DNA from: PWVB01 sp964530185
GTDB taxonomy: Bacteria; Chloroflexota; Anaerolineae; B4-G1; SLSP01
Reading direction: 5' to 3'
NCBI GenBank assembly: GCA_964530185.1
Contig: CAZHBB010000164.1
Coordinates: 1 to 5,215 of the forward strand
Length of the DNA stretch: 5,215 bases
How positions within the stretch are numbered: the first letter of the stretch is position 1; every line of letters starts with the position of its first letter. The notes beneath the pieces were generated by a model that saw nothing but the letters and a program-made list of their open reading frames with translations, made no database searches and had not been told where the DNA came from. Positions 1 through 5,215 of the stretch are shown here, piece by piece. The position numbers were made by a program, and so were the translations under genes.

Positions 1-45
1 CGAAGCTCTGTTTCCCCTCCTGGCTCGCCGGGGTGGGGGAAGGCG

Positions 46-189
46 TCATGCCTCCTCAGCGGTGCGGATGATGAGCGAGGCCGCCAGGGATTCCCCGATG
101 TGGCCGGTGTTGAGCGTCAGGCCCTAGAGGGTGGGATCCTCCCAATCGCAGCCGTAGATCCGCTGAAGGAACTCCGCTTGGGTGCTGTT
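46..189 (-). pseudogene. Decayed 3' fragment of a cytidylate-kinase-like gene
   Basis: Read on the minus strand from 189, this stretch encodes a clear homologue of the last quarter of the intact kinase-like gene at 1873-2607. It contains FLQRIYGCDWEDPTL, then an in-frame TAG (124-126) where the intact copy has Tyr212, then LNTGHIGESLAASLIIRTAEEA and a TGA at 46-48. By hand alignment about 34 of 47 residues and about 113 of 138 bases match the intact copy, with no indel. Many differences are silent third-position changes, so the copy seems to have diverged under protein-level selection before it decayed. Homology begins at about 189 and the 5' three quarters of the gene are missing. The break lies a few bases from the hairpin at 196-228. 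GC content is like the operon on the right and unlike the isomerase gene next to it. Bases 1-45 beyond its end show nothing recognisable. Confidence 0.88.
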
Positions 190-195
190 ACAGTG

Positions 196-228
196 AGGTG
201 ACCGTCACTTTAGAAGTGACGGTCACCT
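196..228. repeat. Perfect 15-bp inverted repeat with 3-nt loop; possible transcription terminator
   Basis: The left arm aggtgaccgtcactt (196-210) and right arm aagtgacggtcacct (214-228) are exact reverse complements around a 3-base loop (tag, 211-213). Each arm is itself a near-palindrome, GTGAC-C-GTCAC, so the element carries four copies of the GTGAC/GTCAC half-site. It starts 9 bases after the stop codon of the isomerase-like gene, where a terminator or 3' mRNA-protecting hairpin would be expected. Neither side has a T-rich tract, so it is not a classical intrinsic terminator. It may instead be a scar or end of a mobile segment, because homology of the adjacent kinase fragment stops just beside it. 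Confidence 0.85.
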
Positions 229-237
229 GGGGGTGTC

Positions 238-1683
238 TCAGGCCTCTACCACCTCGAGTCCCATCAGCTTTCCCAATGCCCGGAGTTGCTCCGTATAGTC
301 ACCATAGACCATCGCTGAGTGGTTCCCAAAGTCTGCCGCCTTATGGAAGTAGTCCGCCACATCCGGGAGTTGAATGATCGCCTCTAGCGAACAACCCTGA
401 GTGGCGAACCCACCACAGCCAACGATTGTGCCCTTGGTCACTATCATCCTGTCCGCCGACGGACCGACCCGCGCGATGGTGACCTCCTGGCCTTTGTCCC
501 GAGAGAAATCATACCGCACTGTCGTTCCCCAACCGCCGACAGTGAAGTTCCTCAGATTATACGGGACGTCCGGCGCATCATAGCCCTTCAACTTCAATCC
601 CGGCACGTCGTGAAGTATCTTCATAAGGTTGTTCTCACGACTGACGAGGTAGATATTGCCCATGTAAGCGGTCCTCTTGGCCAGGCCCTGCAACAACATG
701 ATTGCTGATAGGACACAGATATCACCCTCACAGGCAGAGGGAAGGCCCTGGTCCTTGAAGAGGGTATGCGTCAGACAAGGCGTGGTCTTACGCTCCGCCG
801 CCACCCGGCCATCCGGACAGATCTCAAAACAATTGATCGTGAAGGCATTGCAACCATACGTCTCCATGAGGTTCTTGGCGGCAAGGTAAAAGATCACATC
901 GTTGACGACATAGTCCGTATCTATGTGTATCCCTTGGGCTTGTCGTACGAGCGCTGCCGCTGTTTCCTCAGCAATACGTCGGCCCTTCGGATCTTGGCGC
1001 ACTCGATCCCATTCTGCAGTAAAAGTCTTGATGGGAATATCCACGCTCTCGAGTCCCAGATGGCGCTTGAAGCGCGAAAGATCTAAGAAGTTGCCATTGA
1101 CATTGTCGAACTGACCTTGTGTCACCCGCAGAACACGAGTCTGGCGCATCGCTTTCCGCACCTGGAGCAGGGCCAGTAGCTCGTTGAATTCGTCATAGTC
1201 CAGCGACACGTAGGCCTCCAGGCCCTCAGCCCTCAGATGGGAGGCCGCATCACATCCCATAGGTATAAATGGGTCCAGCTCTCCACCAACCATCGCGACA
1301 GGTTTCCCGTAGCGCTCCCCTAATTTCACTGCGAAGAACTGATTCAGGGATGTGCCCGTCACCAGAAACACGTCGACTTCATCGACATCCACATCCAGTT
1401 TCCGATACTGCTCGGCTTTCACCAGCCAATCGTCGCCATGCTCGATGAAGACAGGATCGAGAATATGGGCTACGGGACTAAGGGATTTGAGCTTGGCCAT
1501 TGTGGCAGCATACACATCCTGCGATCGTGTTCGCTCTGCCTTGGGATCCAATTGCTCGGCGCTTCCAATGCGGCAGGGCCCTTCAGCCGCGTTGTGATGC
1601 GCCAAAAACACAAAAACCGGTTTGACCTTGATCCTGAGGTCAATAGGCTTTTCGCCAGTGAACGCTGCTTCGTGCAAGTCCAT
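238..1683 (-). CDS. L-fucose isomerase-like protein (FucI/AraA-type sugar isomerase family)
   Basis: A complete 481-residue protein of the L-fucose/L-arabinose isomerase-like superfamily, cytosolic metal-dependent enzymes that interconvert aldoses and ketoses. The N-terminal half (about 20-180) has the alternating strand/helix pattern of the family's Rossmann-like domains (VDVFLVTG at 104-111, PVAMVGGELDPF at 128-139). The C-terminal half carries the family signatures: FTINCFE (281-287), LPSACEGDI (314-322), MLLQGLAKRTAYMGN (329-343), GWGTTVRYDFS (384-394) and FGNHSAMVYGDY (452-463). By analogy with FucI, candidate metal ligands are Glu287, Glu319 or Asp321, and His455; this is inference. The length is shorter than E. 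coli FucI (about 590) but normal for the fucose-isomerase-like group. The actual sugar cannot be deduced. The ATG is fixed by AAGGAGGT 8 nt upstream. Sampled lines give roughly 50-58% GC against over 70% in the operon to the right, which suggests a different origin. It lies alone between the scaffold gap and a hairpin. Confidence 0.88.
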   Translation of the reverse strand: MDLHEAAFTGEKPIDLRIKVKPVFVFLAHHNAAEGPCRIGSAEQLDPKAERTRSQDVYAATMAKLKSLSPVAHILDPVFIEHGDDWLVKAEQYRKLDVDVDEVDVFLVTGTSLNQFFAVKLGERYGKPVAMVGGELDPFIPMGCDAASHLRAEGLEAYVSLDYDEFNELLALLQVRKAMRQTRVLRVTQGQFDNVNGNFLDLSRFKRHLGLESVDIPIKTFTAEWDRVRQDPKGRRIAEETAAALVRQAQGIHIDTDYVVNDVIFYLAAKNLMETYGCNAFTINCFEICPDGRVAAERKTTPCLTHTLFKDQGLPSACEGDICVLSAIMLLQGLAKRTAYMGNIYLVSRENNLMKILHDVPGLKLKGYDAPDVPYNLRNFTVGGWGTTVRYDFSRDKGQEVTIARVGPSADRMIVTKGTIVGCGGFATQGCSLEAIIQLPDVADYFHKAADFGNHSAMVYGDYTEQLRALGKLMGLEVVEA

Positions 1684-1691
1684 AGTTCGCT

Positions 1692-1699
1692 ACCTCCTT
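1692..1699 (-). promoter_or_regulatory. Ribosome binding site of the isomerase-like gene
   Basis: On the minus strand AAGGAGGT, a full match to the anti-16S consensus, lies 8 nt before the ATG at 1681-1683. It settles the start of the isomerase-like gene and shows that the gene is intact at its 5' end despite the nearby gap. Confidence 0.9.
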
Positions 1700-1705
1700 G
1701 CCATC

Positions 1706-1805
1706 NNNNNNNNNNNNNNNNNNNNNNNNNNNNNNNNNNNNNNNNNNNNNNNNNNNNNNNNNNNNNNNNNNNNNNNNNNNNNNNNNNNNNNNNNNNNNNN
1801 NNNNN
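1706..1805. other. Assembly gap of exactly 100 N
   Basis: A run of 100 N, the conventional placeholder for a scaffold join of unknown true length. It sits 22 bases upstream of the isomerase start and directly beside a short tandem repeat, a common reason for an assembly break. The distance between the isomerase gene and the kinase operon, and any promoter or further gene between them, is therefore unknown. Reading frames that cross it are meaningless. Confidence 0.98.
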
Positions 1806-1848
1806 CTGCTCTGCGTCCTTTGCGTCCTCTGCGGTAAAGCCTAACCGC
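1806..1848. repeat. Intergenic 9-bp-period repeat with small inverted repeat
   Basis: Three consecutive 9-base units, ctgctctgc, gtcctttgc and gtcctctgc (1806-1832), run out of the N gap. They are followed by a 5-bp inverted repeat, gcggt (1831-1835) and accgc (1844-1848), with an 8-base loop. On the minus strand this reads as the GCAGAGGAC-GCAAAGGAC pattern, which resembles a short dispersed intergenic repeat that I recall from many bacterial genomes, including Chloroflexota, and which yields spurious peptides such as AEDAKDAE. It lies 24 bases past the kinase stop codon. The array probably continues into the gap. Its function is unknown. Confidence 0.7.
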
Positions 1849-1872
1849 GGAGTTTCTGATGCCTTTACGGCT

Positions 1873-2607
1873 CTACGTGGGAAGCAGCGGCTGACGCACT
1901 TCCTGGGCAGTGCGGACGATGAGGGCGGCTGCCAGTGACTCTCCGATGTGGCCGGTGTTGAGCACCAGGTGATAGAGGGTGGGATCCTCCCAGTCGTAGC
2001 CATAGACCCGCTGAAGGAACCCCGCTCGGGCGCTATCGGTGGCGTGCACGCGCCGCTCGGCCTCGGACCGCGTGATCCCCTCGCGGTCCATCAACCGTTG
2101 GATACGCAGGGGGATGGGCGCATGGATCCGCACATGCACGGCGTTCCGGCGGTCCTGCAGCAGCACCTGGGCGCCACGCCCCAAGATGATGGCGTCCCCG
2201 CGCTGCGCCAGCCCCCGCACCAGGTGGCGCATCAGCTCCAGATGGGGCTCGGCGAGCTCCTCGGCGGCTGCCTGGGCCCTCAGTCGCTGCCGGGCCTCCT
2301 TCAGCTCCAGGTGCTGGGCCTCCATCAAGGCCGCGACCCGCTCGTCGAAGGCATAGGCTTCGCGCAGGGTGGCGCTGGCAATGCACGGCACCAGCGGCAG
2401 TGCCTCCATCGCCTGGATCATGCGGTCAGCGATGGCCTTCAGGGACGCGGCGTCCTCAAGGACGCTCGGGTCTGGCACGACTTCCTGTTGTACCCGGCGG
2501 ATGATCTCCCGGTCCACGTAGCGCAGCTCCAGCGCCTCGGCGACGCGTGCTGCGATGTAGCTCCCCAGGCTTCCAAGCTGCCTGGATACGGTGATAACCA
2601 ATCTCAT
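1873..2607 (-). CDS. Cytidylate-kinase-like family P-loop protein
   Basis: A 244-residue protein of the cytidylate-kinase-like family (Pfam PF13189 type), P-loop proteins related to CMP kinase but usually of unproven substrate. The N-terminus has the hallmark ITVSRQLGSLGSYIAARVAE (5-24), then RYVDREII (29-36). A mostly helical charged insert spans about 90-135, followed by AIILGRGAQVLL (139-150), VRIHAPIPLRIQRLMDREG (159-177) and a LID-like Arg-rich stretch up to DWEDPTLYHLVLNTGHIGES (205-224). The Walker A loop lacks the canonical lysine (GSLGSY), as I recall is usual in this family, so phosphotransfer to CMP should not be assumed. The ATG has GGGAG 7 nt upstream. The gene starts 21 nt after the lipoprotein stop, so it is probably the last gene of the four-gene operon. 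A decayed paralogous 3' end lies at 46-189. A short C-terminal tail (VRQPLLPT) extends beyond the homology. Confidence 0.9.
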   Translation of the reverse strand: MRLVITVSRQLGSLGSYIAARVAEALELRYVDREIIRRVQQEVVPDPSVLEDAASLKAIADRMIQAMEALPLVPCIASATLREAYAFDERVAALMEAQHLELKEARQRLRAQAAAEELAEPHLELMRHLVRGLAQRGDAIILGRGAQVLLQDRRNAVHVRIHAPIPLRIQRLMDREGITRSEAERRVHATDSARAGFLQRVYGYDWEDPTLYHLVLNTGHIGESLAAALIVRTAQEVRQPLLPT

Positions 2608-2614
2608 AGCTGCA

Positions 2615-2619
2615 CTCCC
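2615..2619 (-). promoter_or_regulatory. Ribosome binding site of the kinase-like gene
   Basis: GGGAG on the minus strand lies 7 nt before the ATG at 2605-2607, inside the 21-nt gap after the lipoprotein stop codon. It supports this start and independent or coupled re-initiation of translation. Confidence 0.7.
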
Positions 2620-2628
2620 ATCTAACCT

Positions 2629-3741
2629 CTACTCCTCCTTGGGTGAGGGGTAGGCATAGACGTCGAACGTCTGCATGAAGGCCGTGTCGGCCACCTGCAG
2701 GGTGACGGTATAGGTCCCCGGCCGCAGGAACGGATCCTCCGGCACGCCCGTCAGGCTGTCCCACACCACGCCCTCAGTGGGCCCCTGCCAGGTGCCCTGG
2801 GCGGTGCGCACGACCTCGCCCTGATGATACCACATGGCCTGCCACGGCTGCCCTGGGGTAAGGCCCCGGCAGTGGACCCCCGCGTAGACCACCTGCGTGT
2901 ACCAGTCGAACAGCGTCAGCGGCAGGAACGGCTCGCCGGTCGGCGTGAGGCCCGCAGCCACGAAGGGATCGCTGCAGCGCGGTGGACGCGGCGTGGCCGT
3001 GGGGACAGCGGTGGGCTGAGGCGTGGGGGTGGGAGGGGCGACCACGGCGAAGGTGGTCTGGCGGGCGATATCGTCGGCCAGCGTGAACGTGGCGGTGTAG
3101 GTACCTGGCGCCAGCGGCTTGCCCCCGGCCAGATAGCAGGGGAATGCGTCGCTGCCCGTCCTGGCTGTCAGGGTATCGTGACGGGCACAAATCGCCTGCC
3201 CGGCGCGGTCCTGCACCGTGAGCCAGTAGGGGGTCCCCAGACAGCCATTCTCGTAGCCGGTGTTGATGAAGAGGACGGAGGAGGATGCGGGGACCATGTC
3301 TACCGCCTGGCCCTGGGGCAGGAGGCTTACGTCGAGCCGCGTGATGCGTGGCGGTGCGGCGGCTACCTCGAAGGTGTGGCGCACCAAAGGGGTGTCGCCC
3401 CAGTCGAGCTGCAGCTCGTAAGGGCCGGCGGGCAAGGGGCGGTGGTCGGGAAAGGGGATCAGCAATGGCCCGTCGGTGAGCTGCCAGGTGCCCTGACCCA
3501 GGACCTCGCCCGACCCATTAACCAGTGTCCAACTCGCCGGGGTGTCTGGCCGGTGCGAGGTGCGCACCTCCAGCCGGAGCTGGGTGGCGCGGCTGCAGAG
3601 CCACGTGGGGGGCGTCAGCAGGACCACCGACGGCGCGACAGGGGGCTGGGTCGCTGGAGGGGCGTCGGGGGCTCCGCAGGCCCCAATCCCCATCAACACC
3701 AGCAGCCCTATGAGGATGAGTCCGCTGCGTCGTGTGTCCAC
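2629..3741 (-). CDS. Lipoprotein with three Ig-like repeat units and a Pro/Thr linker
   Basis: A 370-residue exported lipoprotein of unknown function. The N-terminus has Arg4-Arg5, a hydrophobic core (8-19) and lipobox IGAC with Cys22 as the expected lipidated residue, followed by a Pro/Ala-rich tether (24-38). Three beta-rich units follow, about 39-130, 131-236 and 255-365. Each ends with the same pattern: LPAGPYELQLDW (103-114), LAPGTYTATFTLAD (210-223) and LRPGTYTVTLQVAD (339-352), then a TF.V strand. Units 1 and 3 also share QGTWQ. Units 2 and 3 are joined by PTPTPQPTAVPTATPRPP (237-254), a linker style common in Chloroflexota surface proteins. Cysteines at 49, 167, 185, 202, 256 and 291 could form disulfides outside the cell. 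The start is GTG, chosen because the signal peptide begins there and GGAGGAG lies 8 nt upstream. The longer open frame to 4131 only mirrors the TPR gene. It overlaps the TPR gene by 34 nt. Ligand binding or envelope anchoring is plausible but unproven. Confidence 0.88.
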   Translation of the reverse strand: MDTRRSGLILIGLLVLMGIGACGAPDAPPATQPPVAPSVVLLTPPTWLCSRATQLRLEVRTSHRPDTPASWTLVNGSGEVLGQGTWQLTDGPLLIPFPDHRPLPAGPYELQLDWGDTPLVRHTFEVAAAPPRITRLDVSLLPQGQAVDMVPASSSVLFINTGYENGCLGTPYWLTVQDRAGQAICARHDTLTARTGSDAFPCYLAGGKPLAPGTYTATFTLADDIARQTTFAVVAPPTPTPQPTAVPTATPRPPRCSDPFVAAGLTPTGEPFLPLTLFDWYTQVVYAGVHCRGLTPGQPWQAMWYHQGEVVRTAQGTWQGPTEGVVWDSLTGVPEDPFLRPGTYTVTLQVADTAFMQTFDVYAYPSPKEE

Positions 3742-4151
3742 GTCCTCAGCTCCTCCACCATCTCCCGGGCGTATTCCCTCCAGTAGGGATGATCGCCCAC
3801 CTCCAGATAAGCCTCGAAGTCTGCGATGGCCTTGTCGTACTCGCGCAGTTGTTGATAAGCCACCCCGCGGTTGAAGCGGGCCTCGGCCAGCCGAGGGTTC
3901 AGCCTGTAGGCCTCCGTCAGATCGAGCACCGCGCGCCGCGGGTGGTCCAGCTCGCGCCACCAGAGGATGCCGCGCACCAGGTAGGCGCGGGCGTTGGTCG
4001 GATCGCAGGCGATGGCGCGGTTCAGCGCCTCGATGGCCCGCATGTGCTCTGTGGGCAGGTGGTCGCGGTTGCCATAGTAGCGGTGGAGCAGGGCCATCGC
4101 GTAATGTATTCGGGCGTGCACTCGCTGCCACCAGAGGCTCAGGCGGTTCAT
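3708..4151 (-). CDS. Small TPR-repeat protein
   Basis: A 147-residue protein built mainly of tetratricopeptide repeats, helical hairpins that mediate protein-protein contacts. Two clear repeats are at about 54-87 (ARAYLVRGILWWRELDHP, ending LTEAYRLNPRL) and 88-121 (AEARFNRGVAYQQLREYDKA, ending FEAYLEVGDHP). A degenerate first repeat ends at EALNRAIACDPTN (41-53). A short C-terminal helix (124-138) may cap the array. No signal peptide or membrane segment is seen, so it is probably cytoplasmic. The start is the ATG that overlaps the glycosyltransferase stop as ATGA, with GGAGGT 7 nt upstream; the longer open frame to 4277 would overlap the glycosyltransferase by 130 bases and reads as low-complexity Pro/Gly/Arg. 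The partner is unknown; the coupled glycosyltransferase and lipoprotein are the obvious candidates. Confidence 0.9.
   Translation of the reverse strand: MNRLSLWWQRVHARIHYAMALLHRYYGNRDHLPTEHMRAIEALNRAIACDPTNARAYLVRGILWWRELDHPRRAVLDLTEAYRLNPRLAEARFNRGVAYQQLREYDKAIADFEAYLEVGDHPYWREYAREMVEELRTWTHDAADSSS
3750..3756 (-). promoter_or_regulatory. Ribosome binding site deciding the GTG start of the lipoprotein
   Basis: GGAGGAG on the minus strand sits 8 nt before the GTG at 3739-3741, inside the 3' end of the TPR coding sequence. It favours this GTG over any further upstream start and places the signal peptide at the very N-terminus. Confidence 0.8.
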
Positions 4152-5215
4152 GCCATCAACCTCCGGTAGACTTCCACCGTCGCCTGTGCGACCCGGGCCT
4201 GGGTGTAGTGAGCCAGCACACGGGCGCGTCCGGCGCGCCCCAGAGCGTGGCGCTGTGCGGGGTCCTGCAGCAGCCACGACAGGCGGTCACGCAGGGCCCT
4301 GACGTCGCCCTCGGGGAAGGTGAGCCCCGCATCGCCGATCACGTAGGGGATCTCTCCCACTGCGGCGCCGACCACCGCCACCTGGCACGCCATGGCCTCG
4401 ATCAACACGCGGCCGAACTGCTCGGTCCAGTTGGGGCGGCGCCGCGAGGGCAGCACCAGCACGTCCACCTGGCGGTAGAAGTCGGGCATGGCGGTGGAGG
4501 GGAGCCAGGGGCGGAAGGTGACGCGCCCCCTCAGGCCCAGGGCGGCGGCCTGATCCCGCAGTGCCTGCTCCTCGGGCCCGCTGCCGACCAGGGTCAGGTG
4601 CCAGTCGCCGGGCAGGTTCGCCACCGCCTCCAGCAGCAGGTCGCAGCCCTTCTCCGACACCAGACGTCCGACGTAGGCGATATGGGGCGGCCCGTCGTCC
4701 CGCGGCGTGGCGGGTGGGTGGAACAGGTCGGGGTCCACGCCGAACTGCGGGATGACGGCCCAGCGCCCGCGGTAGCCTTTGGCCTGCCAGACGGCGGCCG
4801 CGGAGTGGCTGCCCATCAGGGCATAGTCCACGTGGCGCAGATTGTAGCGCTCGAACCAGGCGAAGGGAGGCGGATAGCGGCGGTGGAGGTTCTGCCACGA
4901 GAACCAGAGCGTACGGGCGCCGCTGCGTCGGGCGACGCGGTTGGCGTGAAAGGTCGCCAGGTTATAGGGCTCCTCGTCGATGTGTACGATGTCGGGGCGA
5001 CGCTCCGCCATCAGGCGCGGGAGGTGGGGGTAATAGTGGAGGTGGTAAGCGCCGTTGAAGCGGATCGGCTGCACGATCAGCTCATAGCCGTCGGTGTGGG
5101 CGCGTTCCAGTGCCAGGCGGCCACGCTCGTCGCGCCAGTAGGGTGGCACCAGCACCGTCAGGGCCATCTCCGGCGCGGCCCTGGCCATGGCCTCCAGCTT
5201 CGTCTGATACGTGCC
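4148..5215 (-). CDS. GT4 family glycosyltransferase, N-terminus cut by the window edge
   Basis: A retaining glycosyltransferase of the GT4/GT-B type, which transfers a sugar from a nucleotide-sugar donor, usually in cell-surface glycan synthesis. The 355 visible residues contain an N-terminal acceptor-side domain (TVLVPPYWRD, DIVHIDEEPYN) and the donor-binding C-terminal domain: HIAYVGRLVSEKGCDLLLEA (178-197), LTLVGSGPEEQ (207-217), VDVLVLPS (250-257) and EQFGRVLIEAMA (265-276), whose Glu265 and Glu273 form the EX7E motif. The frame stays open to the window end, and the residues before the first in-window ATG (5186-5188), GTYQTKLEAMARA, match the usual start of this family, where KLEALA follows a short first beta-strand. 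So 5188 is probably not the real start; perhaps 10-20 residues lie outside. The stop overlaps the TPR start as ATGA. Acceptor and donor sugars are unknown. It is the first visible gene of the operon. Confidence 0.93.
   Translation of the reverse strand, partial: GTYQTKLEAMARAAPEMALTVLVPPYWRDERGRLALERAHTDGYELIVQPIRFNGAYHLHYYPHLPRLMAERRPDIVHIDEEPYNLATFHANRVARRSGARTLWFSWQNLHRRYPPPFAWFERYNLRHVDYALMGSHSAAAVWQAKGYRGRWAVIPQFGVDPDLFHPPATPRDDGPPHIAYVGRLVSEKGCDLLLEAVANLPGDWHLTLVGSGPEEQALRDQAAALGLRGRVTFRPWLPSTAMPDFYRQVDVLVLPSRRRPNWTEQFGRVLIEAMACQVAVVGAAVGEIPYVIGDAGLTFPEGDVRALRDRLSWLLQDPAQRHALGRAGRARVLAHYTQARVAQATVEVYRRLMA
4159..4164 (-). promoter_or_regulatory. Ribosome binding site of the TPR gene
   Basis: GGAGGT on the minus strand lies 7 nt before the ATG at 4149-4151, within the last codons of the glycosyltransferase. 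Together with the ATGA stop/start overlap (4148-4151) it fixes the TPR start and indicates translational coupling. Confidence 0.85.

Noticed and set aside
1..45. Coding sequence or regulatory site at the window start
   Set aside because: Only a G/C-rich stretch downstream of the kinase fragment; no recognisable motif or frame with support.
196..228. Classical intrinsic terminator
   Set aside because: The stem is strong but neither side is followed by a T-rich tract, so I list it only as an inverted repeat with possible terminator function.
1470..2003. Minus-strand frame crossing the N gap, containing AEDAKDAE
   Set aside because: It exists only because N does not encode stops; it overlaps two real genes in other frames, and the AEDAKDAE peptide is the translation of the 9-bp repeat.
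1948..2625. Plus-strand open frame of 225 codons
   Set aside because: It is antisense to the well-supported kinase-like gene; its His/Gln/Leu-rich composition is typical of a shadow frame.
2824..3786. Plus-strand open frame of 320 codons
   Set aside because: It is antisense to the lipoprotein and is Gly/Arg-rich without domains or a ribosome binding site; long shadow frames are expected in high-GC DNA.
3742..4131. 130-codon N-terminal extension of the lipoprotein
   Set aside because: It overlaps the TPR gene in another frame, is low-complexity Arg/Pro/Gly, and would bury the signal peptide and lipobox in the middle of the protein.
4152..4277. 42-codon N-terminal extension of the TPR protein
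   Set aside because: It overlaps the glycosyltransferase C-terminus and lacks TPR character; the ATGA overlap with GGAGGT is a far better start.

Overview
The window looks like a high-GC bacterium, most plausibly a member of the Chloroflexota (Anaerolineae-like). The clue is the mix of a surface lipoprotein with a Pro/Thr linker (PTPTPQPTAVPTATPRPP), a GT4 glycosyltransferase, a TPR protein and a cytidylate-kinase-like protein. This assignment is an inference from protein style, since no marker gene is present. All real genes are on the minus strand, so transcription runs from high to low coordinates. The sequence is a scaffold with a run of exactly 100 N at 1706-1805.

Right block (1873-5215): four tightly packed genes that look like one operon. 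In order of transcription they are a GT4 glycosyltransferase cut by the window edge (4148-5215), a small TPR protein (3708-4151, ATGA overlap), a lipoprotein with three Ig-like repeat units (2629-3741, GTG start, 34-nt overlap) and a cytidylate-kinase-like P-loop protein (1873-2607, 21-nt gap). Overlaps and good ribosome binding sites support coupled translation. A shared function cannot be read from the sequence; a cell-envelope role is suggested only by the glycosyltransferase and the lipoprotein.

Junction (1684-1872): the strong ribosome binding site of the next gene, the N gap, and a 9-bp-period repeat with a small inverted repeat, followed by the kinase stop codon. Any promoter of the downstream gene would lie in the gap or in this short stretch and cannot be seen.

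Left block (1-1683): a complete L-fucose-isomerase-like gene (238-1683), clearly lower in GC than the right block, followed by a perfect 15-bp hairpin (196-228) and then a decayed second copy of the kinase 3' end (46-189) with an in-frame TAG. The AT-richer isomerase gene therefore sits between two kinase 3' ends of host-like composition. This is the most interesting structure in the window. It could reflect insertion of a sugar-isomerase gene into a tandem kinase paralog, or partly a scaffolding artefact at the gap. I see no RNA gene, CRISPR array, transposase or clearly new defence or mobile system.
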